The translations under genes were made by a program, and so were the position numbers. Below are positions 10,288 to 20,125 of a stretch of 41,393 nt of DNA, one piece after another (the first letter of the stretch is position 1; each line of letters opens with the position of its first letter). Under the pieces are notes generated by a model that was not told the DNA's origin, did not search any database, and saw only the letters and a list, made by a program, of their open reading frames with translations. The stretch is from Patescibacteria group bacterium (GTDB lineage: Bacteria > Patescibacteriota > Patescibacteriia > Magasanikbacterales > UBA922), in contig JAQUAW010000009.1 in assembly GCA_028687045.1 (NCBI GenBank), positions 1 to 41,393 of the forward strand, given 5' to 3'.

Positions 10288-11031
10288 ATGATTTCCCGCG
10301 CCATGCTCTTCGTCTCGATCGTCGTCGTTTCCTTCTTCACTGGCTGTGACACGCCTGGGGAAGGGAACCGTTCGTACGATGTCTTCTCCGACGTTTTCGC
10401 GTCGGCGGATGTCTACGAGAGCGACGATGATTCGTGGACGGGGGACGTTCAGTTGGATGCCCACCAGCTGTCTGTCCCACAGAGCAAACAAGAAGGGTGG
10501 CGGATCCCCGAGGATCCGCCACTCGACCTGGGCATCAGTTCTTTGGTTTTTTCTTCGGGAGAGCCTCAACAGCTCTGCAAGGTGAATCATGACTGTACTT
10601 GGGACGACGGTGATCCTCTCACCGACGTCCGATGCGACCTCGCGTCGCATCAGTGCATTCATGAACCGCCTCTGGGCTGTTTTACTCTCCGTGCAAACGG
10701 AGAGGTGTACGGCGATCCCGACAACACCGAGGGGGTTTTCCCAGATCCCTCGGTGGAGGAATGGGAGCAGTGCCCCAGTGGCAACTGCTTCCACTTTACG
10801 TACTGTCCGGGACTGAGGTGGGACTACTTCAACGTCCTAACCTCGTCCGGGCAGTGGGCAGCTGACTGGGACAGCTGCCCACAAGGGTCGTTCGACGACA
10901 CCGTCTTTACCGGTGGTGTGATGCCCGAAGACGTCGGCTGTCAGCCGATTTGTTTCGGGTCGTCAGAATACGACCCCCCTTACAAGAAGGTGTTGCAATG
11001 GCAATGTAGTGCTTACTACTTGCCAGACTAG
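10288..11031 (+). CDS. GC-rich Cys/Asp-rich lipoprotein of foreign composition
   Basis: Signal peptide and lipobox MISRAMLFVSIVVVSFFTGC; GC-rich third codon positions unlike neighbours; start moved from 10192 because the promoter overlaps it. Confidence 0.8.
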   Translation: MISRAMLFVSIVVVSFFTGCDTPGEGNRSYDVFSDVFASADVYESDDDSWTGDVQLDAHQLSVPQSKQEGWRIPEDPPLDLGISSLVFSSGEPQQLCKVNHDCTWDDGDPLTDVRCDLASHQCIHEPPLGCFTLRANGEVYGDPDNTEGVFPDPSVEEWEQCPSGNCFHFTYCPGLRWDYFNVLTSSGQWAADWDSCPQGSFDDTVFTGGVMPEDVGCQPICFGSSEYDPPYKKVLQWQCSAYYLPD

Positions 11032-11382
11032 CAACCCTTTAGACACGGGCAGGCGGTGGAGCTTCCTTCGGGACGCTCCGCCGCCTCGCTCCACCACACC
11101 ATTTTTTTATTAATACCTTTTTGATGGTATTTTTTGTTTGTAAATTTTTGTTTTTTGGAATGTCTGAGGATAACACAAATGTTACACGAATAACACAAAT
11201 TATATAAGAAGAATCCTCCCAAGGCGGACTAATAAACAAAGTAAGCAGAATATGCAGAATAAGTTGTAAGCCTCGTAAGCCTTGTGAGCCTTGTAAGCTT
11301 TGGTATTGCAAACAATACCATTTTAGTATATAATATCTCCGCTTTTAAGAAAATAAATTATATTCGCACTATTTACAACATC

Positions 11383-11402
11383 CCTGCCTGCCGGCAGGCA
11401 GG
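11383..11402. repeat. 20-bp perfect palindrome CCTGCCTGCCGGCAGGCAGG
   Basis: direct reading. Confidence 0.8.
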
Positions 11403-11445
11403 AGCGTAAATCTGCGTATTTATCCTTATAAATCTGCGTTTAAAT

Positions 11446-12459
11446 ATGATTCTACACAACCGCATAAACCGCAAAGAATTACGCAAAAAAATGCAAGAAG
11501 ATGCTACACCTCGTACCACGCTTTCTTTTTATAAATACGTCAATTTGGCTGAACCAGAAAAATTACGTGATGAGCTCTATCGTGCTTGGAGCGCTATGGG
11601 GATCTTAGGTAGAATTTATCTGGCCAAAGAGGGGATAAATAGTCAGCTGTCAGTACCAACTGTCAATTTTCAAATTTTTCGCGATTATGTTGATATGTTC
11701 AAAGAGTTTGAAAGTGTTCCTTTCAAAATCGCGGTGGAAGATGATGGCAAATCTTTTTACAAATTGACTATCAAAGTCAGACACAAAATTGTAGCTGATG
11801 GACTTGATGACGATGCCTTTGACACCACCAACGTCGGTAAGCATCTTACTGCCGAAGAGTGGAATGAAGAAATGAGCAAAGAAGATACTATTGTCGTGGA
11901 TATGCGCAATGCTTACGAATCAGACATCGGACATTTTGAAAATGCTATATTGCCTGACGTTGATACTTTTCGCGATGAGCTTCAATTTGTCAAAGAAGAA
12001 TTGAAAAACAAAAAAGACAAGAAAATTTTACTCTATTGTACTGGTGGTGTGCGTTGTGAAAAAGCCTCAGCATTTCTCAAGTCCGAAGGTTTCAAAGATG
12101 TTAACCAGCTTTATGGTGGGGTGATAGATTATGCTCGTCAATGCAAACAAAAAGATTTGCCAGTGAAGTATAAGGGCAAAAATTTTGTTTTTGATGATAG
12201 ATTGTCAGAAACAATTTCTGCTGAAATTTTGACCAAGTGTTCGCAGTGTGGTGAGAGTTGTGATGAATATACCAACTGTAGTAATACTGCTTGTCATTTT
12301 CTTTTTATTCAATGTGGTAAATGCAAAGAAAAGTATGAAGGTGCCTGTGGTGAAGAGTGTCAGAAAATAATAAATCTACCAGAAGATGAAAGAAAAGAAA
12401 TACAAAGAGAAATGTCGAAGAAGAAAGGTAAAAATGGTAGACTGAAAAAACGGGAATAA
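11446..12459 (+). CDS. trhO: rhodanese-domain tRNA uridine(34) hydroxylase (TrhO/YceA family)
   Basis: FYKYVNLAEPEKLRDELYRAWSAMGILGRIYLAKEGINSQLSVP; rhodanese loop YCTGGVRCEKAS. Confidence 0.93.
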   Translation: MILHNRINRKELRKKMQEDATPRTTLSFYKYVNLAEPEKLRDELYRAWSAMGILGRIYLAKEGINSQLSVPTVNFQIFRDYVDMFKEFESVPFKIAVEDDGKSFYKLTIKVRHKIVADGLDDDAFDTTNVGKHLTAEEWNEEMSKEDTIVVDMRNAYESDIGHFENAILPDVDTFRDELQFVKEELKNKKDKKILLYCTGGVRCEKASAFLKSEGFKDVNQLYGGVIDYARQCKQKDLPVKYKGKNFVFDDRLSETISAEILTKCSQCGESCDEYTNCSNTACHFLFIQCGKCKEKYEGACGEECQKIINLPEDERKEIQREMSKKKGKNGRLKKRE

Positions 12460-12474
12460 TAATATTATTAAGAT

Positions 12475-12505
12475 AAAACAAGGTTGATAAAGCCTTGTTT
12501 TTTTT
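12475..12505 (+). terminator. intrinsic terminator
   Basis: aaaacaaggttgataaagccttgtttttttt. Confidence 0.7.
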
Positions 12506-12911
12506 CTAGAAACCACCAGTGAAATTGTGGAGTACTTTTGAAGGTAAAACCGTGCCAAAAGTCAACATAATAGTGTTGTTTTTGTGTAATATAGAATAAA
12601 CTATAAAATAAAGATGATCTTACTTTTTTAACAAAAAAGTAACAAAAAGTTTTGAAGGGGAAGAACTCGCCTGTGTTGCCAATTGCGAAATAGTTATTGA
12701 CAAACAACGGGGCTCAAACAGCTTCCCCCTCAAACTCCCCAATGACAAGATAAAGAACATTTTAATTAAATTTGTTTATATAGTAACTGGCATTAACTGT
12801 AAATTAAAAACCACCAGCTCTTTATTGTTGGGCTATTTTTTTGATAGCTAGAAAAGTTAATTTGTGGTATTATAGAAATAGATTTATACATCATAATTTT
12901 TAATTATCAAT

Positions 12912-15191
12912 ATGGATAATCAAGATTTCAATAATCAAAATCCTGGAGTAGAGGAACAATCTCAAATTCCTCAAGAACCTAAAGTTAAGAAAAGTAAAAG
13001 AGCAATGTTTATTGTCTTGGGGATGGCTATTGTTGCCGTTGCTGTCGTCGCGACATATCTTTTTTTGCCACAAGCAAAACAAGAAATGGTAAAAGAAACT
13101 GTGATAGAAACAGTTAAAAAAGTTCCTGAAGTTGTCATGGAAAATATCAAACCAGCGATAGTTTTTTCTTCTAAATTTTCAGTTTATGAAGAAGTCCCGG
13201 TAGTTATAACACCGCAAGTTAAAGAGTATATAGTTAATCAAGATTTGAGCAATGTGATAAATGTGGACGATTTTTATTTGTCTGATGAAGCCAAAGCTTT
13301 ATTAAACAAAAATGCCTTTGCTGTCACTCCTGCTTACCATAATGAATTTTATCCTTTGTACGAAGATAATCGTTACAATTATTTGCCAAGTTTTATCACT
13401 ACTGACTCTATTTTGCACAATTATCATTTAGTTTTTGATTATTTACTAAAAAATCTGGAAGAAGAAAAATTGTTTTCAGAATTGCAAACTGTAAATTCTC
13501 AAATGTTGGCTGAATCAGTGAAACAGTATGAAAGTTTGAAAGGTAGTGAGTGGGAGAATGCAGCTAGAAGAAATGTTGGTTTTTTTGCTGTAGGAAGTAG
13601 TCTATTGGATTCTGCTATAGTTGTACCAGAATTTGTAAAAGATGAAGTAATTCAGGAATTAAAGTTGATTGCTGATCATCAAGGTATTACTGTTTCACCA
13701 GTTATAAATATTGGTAGCAATGAAACTATTATAGAAAAATTGAAAGAAGATTATTCGCAGTATATTCCACGTGGGCATTATGAAAAATCAGAAAAGTTAC
13801 AAAAATATTTCAAATCAATGATGTGGTATGGACGTCTTAGTTTTCGTATGAAGAGTGAAGATGAAATCAAATCAGCTCTTTTGATTACTTTGGCATTGAA
13901 CAAAGACGACAACAAAAATGCTTGGAACGCTATTTATGAACCGGTCAATTTTTTCGTTGGTAAAAGTGATGACATTACTTATTATCAATTTAGAGATTTG
14001 TTGGAAGAAACTTTGGGTAAAGAAATTTCATTTAGTACTCTTACTAGTGACAAAGAAAAATTGGCTGAATTTGTAAAAGCTACTGAAAAACTTGAACCAC
14101 CACAAATAAATTCTATTCCAGTTTTTAATTCTGAAATTCAACCAGATAGAGAAAAGGAAATAAAAGGTTTTAGATTTATGGGGCAAAGATTTACGATTGA
14201 TGCTGCTATTTTCCAAAGATTGGTAGATAGAGAAACACCAAATAGGATGTTGCCAAAAGGTTTAGATATTCCTTCGGCTATGGGTTCTGAGGAAGCTTTA
14301 GATATTTTGACAGAGATGGGAGAAACAGAATATGAAAAATATTCTACCAATATGCTTAGTATGAGAAAATATGTAGATACTTTTTCAGTGGGCAATTGGA
14401 CCCAGAATTTGTATTGGTCATGGCTTTATCAGCTTCGTCCACTTTTGGAAGAAAAGGGAAGTGGTTATCCTACATTTATGCAAAATAAAGCTTGGGTTAG
14501 AAAAGATCTAAATACTTATTTAGGTAGTTGGTCAGAGCTCAAGCACGATACTATTCTTTATGCTAAGCAAGTCTATGCTGAGATGGGCGGTGGTCCAAGT
14601 GAACCAGAAGCCAAAGATGATAGAGGTTATGTCGAACCAAATGTTTATGTTTATGCTAGGTTAGCTTCACTACTCAAGATGACAAAAGAAGGTCTAGAAA
14701 GTCGGGCGCTTTTGACTGAGACAATGAAAGATAATATTTCCAAAATGGAAACTTTGGCTTTGAAACTAAAAACAATTTCGGAAAAAGAATTGAACAACGA
14801 AAATTTGACTGATGAAGAATATGAATTAATTAGATCTTATGGTGGACAACTAGAACATTTTTGGTTGGAAGTAAACAAAGATGATAAATCTTTTAGTGAA
14901 TATGAAAAACAAAGTGATTATTTGATGGAAAATCCTGCTGCTATTATTTCAGACGTCGCAACTGATCCCAATGGTCAAGTCTTGGAAGAGGCAACCGGTA
15001 GAATTTATGATATTTATGTAGTGGTACCAATTGATGGTGAATTGCGTATTGCCAAAGGTGGTGTTTATTCTTATTATGAATTTGCCTGGGACTTATCAGA
15101 CAGACTGACAGATAGTAAGTGGAGAGATATGCTAAACAATGGTGAAGCTCCTGCCTTACCTACGTGGACTAATTCATTTGTAGCACAATAG
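12912..15191 (+). CDS. DUF3160-like membrane-anchored extracellular protein
   Basis: N-terminal TM; PAYHNEFYPLYEDNRYNYLPSFITTDSILHNYHLVFDYLL typical of DUF3160. Confidence 0.8.
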   Translation: MDNQDFNNQNPGVEEQSQIPQEPKVKKSKRAMFIVLGMAIVAVAVVATYLFLPQAKQEMVKETVIETVKKVPEVVMENIKPAIVFSSKFSVYEEVPVVITPQVKEYIVNQDLSNVINVDDFYLSDEAKALLNKNAFAVTPAYHNEFYPLYEDNRYNYLPSFITTDSILHNYHLVFDYLLKNLEEEKLFSELQTVNSQMLAESVKQYESLKGSEWENAARRNVGFFAVGSSLLDSAIVVPEFVKDEVIQELKLIADHQGITVSPVINIGSNETIIEKLKEDYSQYIPRGHYEKSEKLQKYFKSMMWYGRLSFRMKSEDEIKSALLITLALNKDDNKNAWNAIYEPVNFFVGKSDDITYYQFRDLLEETLGKEISFSTLTSDKEKLAEFVKATEKLEPPQINSIPVFNSEIQPDREKEIKGFRFMGQRFTIDAAIFQRLVDRETPNRMLPKGLDIPSAMGSEEALDILTEMGETEYEKYSTNMLSMRKYVDTFSVGNWTQNLYWSWLYQLRPLLEEKGSGYPTFMQNKAWVRKDLNTYLGSWSELKHDTILYAKQVYAEMGGGPSEPEAKDDRGYVEPNVYVYARLASLLKMTKEGLESRALLTETMKDNISKMETLALKLKTISEKELNNENLTDEEYELIRSYGGQLEHFWLEVNKDDKSFSEYEKQSDYLMENPAAIISDVATDPNGQVLEEATGRIYDIYVVVPIDGELRIAKGGVYSYYEFAWDLSDRLTDSKWRDMLNNGEAPALPTWTNSFVAQ

Positions 15192-15193
15192 AG

Positions 15194-15925
15194 ATGCGTA
15201 AAAAACAAATAATTTTGTTAGTCGGGTTTGTAATATTTTTGCTAATTGTTTTGGTTAGTATTAACTTTGCAAACTTGGCGACAAAAACAGAAATTGAAAT
15301 TGATCTATCTGCTGAAAATGACTTCTCAGATTTTTCAGCACAAAAAAAGAAGCTTCCTCAAAAAAATGAGGAAGCTTCTGTATTAGGAGTGGATAATTTG
15401 ATAATGATGAGTGGTAATATTTCAAAAAATGAAGAAGCTGATTTGGACAAAAATAGTATTTTAGAAAATTATAGTTTGGAAAATGGAGTTTTATCAATTG
15501 TACAAGCAGAAGAAATACTTTGGCAATCAAATTCTGATTGGTGGGTAGACGATTTTGTTTTAGCTGATTCTAATAGTGACGGGATAGTGGATATCAACAT
15601 GTCTGTCTGGAAACCTGGTAATTTTGGTTCTTCTCAACCTTTTTGGGTAGAGGAAAATGATATGAGTATCAAGAATCATTTTTTTGTTTTTGATTTGGTA
15701 AATAACAAAATAAAACCAGTCTGGCAATCTTCTAATCTTAGTGCTCCAAACTGTGCTTTTCAAATTGTAGATGTTGATAATGACAGCAAAAATGATTTGG
15801 TGGTTTTAGAAGGGGATTATGTGGACAGTCCAGATTGTCTGGGTAAATATAGTGCTGTTTGGAAATGGAATGGTTGGGGATTTGGTAATGAGTGGAGGAG
15901 TGAAGAAGGTGTCTTGACAAAATGA
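15194..15925 (+). CDS. membrane-anchored hypothetical protein with FG-GAP-like DxNxDG repeats
   Basis: N-terminal TM; LADSNSDGIVDI and VDVDNDSKNDLVVLEG. Confidence 0.7.
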   Translation: MRKKQIILLVGFVIFLLIVLVSINFANLATKTEIEIDLSAENDFSDFSAQKKKLPQKNEEASVLGVDNLIMMSGNISKNEEADLDKNSILENYSLENGVLSIVQAEEILWQSNSDWWVDDFVLADSNSDGIVDINMSVWKPGNFGSSQPFWVEENDMSIKNHFFVFDLVNNKIKPVWQSSNLSAPNCAFQIVDVDNDSKNDLVVLEGDYVDSPDCLGKYSAVWKWNGWGFGNEWRSEEGVLTK

Positions 15926-15976
15926 AGATAGCGTAGTATAGTAAGAATGTAATACATTATTACTTTATAAAATATT

Positions 15977-16222
15977 ATGATCACTATTACCAAAGCGACC
16001 ATTAAAGGTCAAATTACTATCCCAGCCTCTTGGAGAAAACGTTTTGCTACTGATAGATTTTTGGTTGAGCAAAAAGATTCTCATCTCGAAATTAGACCAT
16101 TAGATTTGGACAAATTAGAACAAAGTCAGGAGTACACTGTTTTCGATGCTATTCGTGATAACAAAGGCAAAGGTATCAAAGCTAAGGATTTGGAAAAAAT
16201 ATTGAAAAAAATTGTTGAATAA
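15977..16222 (+). CDS. AbrB/MazE-type antitoxin
   Basis: ITKATIKGQITIPASWRKRF SpoVT/AbrB-like motif; overlaps downstream toxin. Confidence 0.8.
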   Translation: MITITKATIKGQITIPASWRKRFATDRFLVEQKDSHLEIRPLDLDKLEQSQEYTVFDAIRDNKGKGIKAKDLEKILKKIVE

Positions 16223-16469
16223 TTTTTTTATGGACAAAATAGAAAAATTGCTTCGCAAAATTAGCCAAAAAAGTAGGGAACAGTTACTCTTGGTTATCAG
16301 TAAATTATTATCAGGACAAAATACTGGATTGAATATTAAGAAATTGAAAGGTACGGATTTCTTTCGCTTACGTTCTGGTAGATTTCGTATTATTTTTCAT
16401 TATGAAGATAATAGTAAAGAAATAATAATTGATAGTATAAAGTTGCGAGATGAAAATACTTACAAATAA
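16212..16469 (+). CDS. RelE/ParE-superfamily toxin; likely start MDKIEKLL within the ORF
   Basis: LKGTDFFRLRSGRFRIIFHYEDNSKEIIIDSIKLRDENTY. Confidence 0.8.
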   Translation: MLNNFFMDKIEKLLRKISQKSREQLLLVISKLLSGQNTGLNIKKLKGTDFFRLRSGRFRIIFHYEDNSKEIIIDSIKLRDENTYK

Positions 16470-16470
16470 C

Positions 16471-16506
16471 AAAAAAATAATCCTAATAAATTAGGATTAT
16501 TTTTTT
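16471..16506. terminator. bidirectional intrinsic terminator
   Basis: aaaaaaataatcctaataaattaggattattttttt. Confidence 0.8.
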
Positions 16507-16519
16507 GGATAGTATAATT

Positions 16520-17218
16520 TTAGTCTATACAAACTTCTGGACCAGGTTCTTCTGTTTGGATTTGTTCTGCTATTCTGTCGGTGCTACCATCTTCATTTAT
16601 TTTGTATATAGCAACAGTAGGTAAGTGATCTCCACAACCAAAAGAGTTTTCTTCGGTTACTTGTACAAAAAATTCATTGTTTGTTTCTAGTGTTTTGGCG
16701 ATTAACAAATCTTTTTGACGTTTTACATCTCCAAATGTTGCGCTTACAAATAGTGTGGCTTTTTCAAGTGTGTCAATTTTACCACCAAGTATTTCTAGTA
16801 GTTTAGTATAGGTGTCAATTTTTATTATTTTATTATTTTGTTTTGCTTCTAGCCAATAGTCTATCTGACATTTTCCACCTGCGACATATAGATATGTTCT
16901 ATTTTCATCTGACAAATCAGCGCAATCTGTTGTTTTTGATAGGGTGAAAGTCGTATTAGGAATTTTGTTTGAAAGCGGGTATATAACCCAATCTAGGGTT
17001 AGTATTTTTTTTGCAGTAATATAATTTTCTTCATCTAGCCAATTGTAACCTTCTTGTTGGTAGAGGTAAATATTAGGTGTGTCATACGTTCTTGTGAAAG
17101 TATTGTTTGGAGGAGTGTAGTCTTCTTTTTGTTTTAGGTAGAAGAAGCAAAAGATAGCTAATCCTATAATTAATAAACTAAAAATACTAGCTATTATTAT
17201 TTTATTTTTTTTGTTCAT
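16520..17218 (-). CDS. membrane-anchored hypothetical protein
   Basis: 232-aa ORF with N-terminal TM. Confidence 0.7.
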   Translation of the reverse strand: MNKKNKIIIASIFSLLIIGLAIFCFFYLKQKEDYTPPNNTFTRTYDTPNIYLYQQEGYNWLDEENYITAKKILTLDWVIYPLSNKIPNTTFTLSKTTDCADLSDENRTYLYVAGGKCQIDYWLEAKQNNKIIKIDTYTKLLEILGGKIDTLEKATLFVSATFGDVKRQKDLLIAKTLETNNEFFVQVTEENSFGCGDHLPTVAIYKINEDGSTDRIAEQIQTEEPGPEVCID

Positions 17219-17321
17219 AAAAAATTATATTAGTATGATTTTATTATATCACTAGTTTGAAAACAAAACAAAAAACTCCACTGAATTAGTGAGGTTTTTT
17301 GAAAATATCTTTATATCAATT

Positions 17322-18368
17322 TCAAATTATTTCACGCATCTCGCCTACATAGGGTGTCATCATTTGTTTTCTTACTTGATCTTCTGTCATGGTACCTTGA
17401 GCCAAAATCCACATAAGTTTGACTTCTGTCATGACATCTGTCAAATCTCCGCCTGGTATGGCGCCAGCTTCAAGTGCCAATACTGCACATTCGTCGTTTA
17501 CTTTTTTGTAACTATTTCCTCCTAGAAATTTTGTAGAAACAATGACTGGTATTTTGAGGGTACCAACGGTTTTTTTGATAAGTGGTAGAAAAGAATATTC
17601 ACCTTCTGTAGGGACTGATCCTGCTCCATGTGATTTGAAGATGATGCCTTTGCATTTTCCAGAAGTCACAATGCTTTCTATCAGGCCTGGTAACTGTCCC
17701 GGTGTCAGATCCAGACTAACAATATCATTGCTAAAGTGTGGTTTGATATTTAGGGGAATTGTCGGATCAGCCTTTTTGACAATGGAACTAAAATGAATGC
17801 CTGTCGATAAAATCATACCTAGTTCTGGAAAAGCAGGGGATTTGAACGCTCGAAAAGAAGATTCGCTGACTTTGACTGAGCGTGAACCTCTGAGAATCAA
17901 ATCACTAAAAACAATCATCACTTCGGCGATATTTTGTTCAGCCGCTACCACAGCCGTTTTTACAGCGTTTTCAAAATTAAATCTGGCGTCATTGCCGTAT
18001 TCTGTCAAAGGTAATTGCGAGCCGGTAAGTACTATTGGTTTTTGCAAACCATTGCCAAGTGCGATAGTGAGTGCCGAGGCGGTATAGGCCATAGTATTGG
18101 TGCCGTGAGTAATGACAAAGCCATCATATTTGTCATGTTGTTCTTGGATAAACATTGCTAGTCTTGTCCAGTCCTGGGGACTTACATTAGTACTGTCTTT
18201 GTTGGAGAGTATTTCCATAGAGACATCGGCAACTTGATCCAAGTCAGGGACAAGCTCCATAATTTCGTCTATGTTTTTGGCTGGGACCACCATGTTTTTT
18301 TCTTTATCCACTACCATGACAATAGTACCTCCATAGCTTATGACAAGAATTTTTTTCTTTTGTGACAT
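17322..18368 (-). CDS. type I L-asparaginase
   Basis: SYGGTIVM, FVITHGTNTMAYTASAL, VLTGSQLPL. Confidence 0.95.
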   Translation of the reverse strand: MSQKKKILVISYGGTIVMVVDKEKNMVVPAKNIDEIMELVPDLDQVADVSMEILSNKDSTNVSPQDWTRLAMFIQEQHDKYDGFVITHGTNTMAYTASALTIALGNGLQKPIVLTGSQLPLTEYGNDARFNFENAVKTAVVAAEQNIAEVMIVFSDLILRGSRSVKVSESSFRAFKSPAFPELGMILSTGIHFSSIVKKADPTIPLNIKPHFSNDIVSLDLTPGQLPGLIESIVTSGKCKGIIFKSHGAGSVPTEGEYSFLPLIKKTVGTLKIPVIVSTKFLGGNSYKKVNDECAVLALEAGAIPGGDLTDVMTEVKLMWILAQGTMTEDQVRKQMMTPYVGEMREII

Positions 18369-18462
18369 ATGTTTTTTGAGTAATTTAGTTTAGTATAATT
18401 TTATATAGCATAGCAGATATTTTTTTTATGGTCAAAGGGGTGTTATCAATTAGATGATAAAC

Positions 18463-18493
18463 AAAAAACCTCACTAAAGTAGTGAGGTTTTTT
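18463..18493. terminator. intrinsic terminator
   Basis: aaaaaacctcactaaagtagtgaggtttttt. Confidence 0.75.
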
Positions 18494-18507
18494 GTGAAAT
18501 TCCTATG

Positions 18508-18581
18508 CGGACCGGACGAGGCTCGAACTCGCAACTTCTGCCGTGACAGGGCAGTGCTCTAACCAGTTGAACTACCGGTCC
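18508..18581 (-). tRNA. tRNA-Asp(GTC)
   Basis: GGACCGG/CCGGTCC acceptor stem, loop CTGTCAC, T-loop TTCGAGC. Confidence 0.93.
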
Positions 18582-18646
18582 GTATATTCAATTATTTTTG
18601 ATAATTGAATTGAAAACTTACAATAATTCTAAACCAAAATTACAAA

Positions 18647-18763
18647 CTATTTTGTAGCAGTTGCAGCTTTGGCAAGACGTTTTTGTTTTTTCTTGTCTCT
18701 TCTTATTTTTGCTTTTTCACGCTCAATTTTGAATTTGGCGTTGATTTGTTTTCTCATTCCCAT
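18647..18763 (-). CDS. 38-aa highly basic protein MGMRKQINAKFKIEREKAKIRRDKKKQKRLAKAATATK
   Basis: short ORF read directly, missing from ORF track; composition resembles small ribosome-associated proteins. Confidence 0.5.
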   Translation of the reverse strand: MGMRKQINAKFKIEREKAKIRRDKKKQKRLAKAATATK

Positions 18764-18835
18764 AATTTTGGATTAGTTTGTTGAGTACGGATAATATGAT
18801 ACCTTTTTTTGAATTAAATGTCAATATTTGTGCTG

Positions 18836-19318
18836 TTAGTAAGCAAAGTAGCCCAGCTTTTCTTTGATATCTTTGAGCCTGGCATAAAAGCCAGCACTGT
18901 GGATAGAATTTAGCCCCAATTTCTGGTGATCGTAGTGGTGAGTCCATTCATGCAAAAGTGTATCTAAGAAGGTCTTAGGGGCCAGAATTTGCCCTCTGAC
19001 AGCGGTTCTATTACTGATGTAGATGTATTTACTGCCAGGTTTGTAATAGCCATATTGTTTCATAGCTACTTTGCCGTTGCGCTTTTTGTGGTATTGCTTA
19101 GTATCTGATATTTTCAAACTTACAATATCTATTTTAGCCAGATCTGCCAACTCATCCAAAAGCAAATCTCCCAGACTTTGTCGATCTTTTTCTTCCTTGC
19201 TTTGCAAAAGTAGGGAAGTGAGTTTTTTGGCTTCATCTGAAATGGGTATTTTTATTTTAATTGTTTTGTTGCTACGTTCGTAGTTGGTTTGTAGAAAATT
19301 GAAGTTGAATATTTTCAT
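18836..19318 (-). CDS. SprT-like zinc metalloprotease
   Basis: TLLHEWTHHYDHQKLG zinc-binding motif. Confidence 0.75.
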   Translation of the reverse strand: MKIFNFNFLQTNYERSNKTIKIKIPISDEAKKLTSLLLQSKEEKDRQSLGDLLLDELADLAKIDIVSLKISDTKQYHKKRNGKVAMKQYGYYKPGSKYIYISNRTAVRGQILAPKTFLDTLLHEWTHHYDHQKLGLNSIHSAGFYARLKDIKEKLGYFAY

Positions 19319-19335
19319 AAATGGTTACATTTTTG

Positions 19336-19655
19336 CATTGTCAAATTGCTAAATTGTTACATTGTTGAAATGCTATTTTTTAATAAAATTTTCTTAACCA
19401 AGTTCCCTTCCCTCGTCCGCCCTAGGCGGATAAATAGGGAAGCCTGCCCGCCGAATGGGAGGGGGGCAGGGTAGGGTCTTAACGGGATATTGCATTACAA
19501 ATTTCTTTTATTTTTTTAGTAATATTATTATTAGCTCGATAAGTTTTTCTTATTTGCATAGTGCGAGACCCCCTCCTGACCTCCCCCTAAAATGGGGAGG
19601 AACTCACTAAATAAATTTTGTTAAAAAAAAACAATTTAGCAATTTAACAATTTTC
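19336..19655. repeat. MITE-like element (AAATTGCTAAATTG outer words, agttccc.../...ggaac inner inverted arms)
   Basis: homologous to 39450-39690; shared string gggcagggtagggtcttaacgggatattg. Confidence 0.65.
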
Positions 19656-19708
19656 TTTATATTTTTTGAACTAGCTTATTATAGCATAATTTCAATTATA
19701 GAAAAACA

Positions 19709-19790
19709 AAAAAGACCTTCGTAGTGTTCGGCGTGACATAGGAGCAAAGGAGGGGGTGCCCCGTCAGCGCCAAACACTATAAAAGTCTTT
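19709..19790. ncRNA. candidate structured RNA / long hairpin
   Basis: AAAGAC/GTCTTT, TAGTGTTcGGCG/CGCCAAACACTA, TGAC/GTCA stems; contains AAAGGAGG. Confidence 0.4.
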
Positions 19791-20125
19791 AGTATTATTA
19801 AGAGATATTAGCAAGTTTTATGTTTTTTGTCAAGATTAGCTAATTTAGGATAAATTTGTATTTTTGCTTGTTGTTTTATTATATGTTTATTATTTAAAAT
19901 AGATAGATTTGTTTGGTACTGGTAAATAAAATTGTAAGATGATATATTTAAAACAATAATAAGTTAAACGTTATTTTTATCTTTTTAACTAACTTTTTAA
20001 TTGTATAAAAAAGTTTATCAAAGATGTGATGGATAATCCCCCTCCTATTAGGAGGGGTTAGGGGAGGTCTGAAGTATAATAAAACGTTTTGTCTTGCTAT
20101 AGACCCCCTCTAACTCCCCCTAGTA

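Noticed and set aside
10252-10794. 180-aa minus-strand ORF over the GC-rich lipoprotein gene
   Set aside because: Antisense to a gene with clear signal peptide/lipobox and promoter
19709-19790. SRP RNA (ffs)
   Set aside because: No conserved domain IV motif visible on either strand
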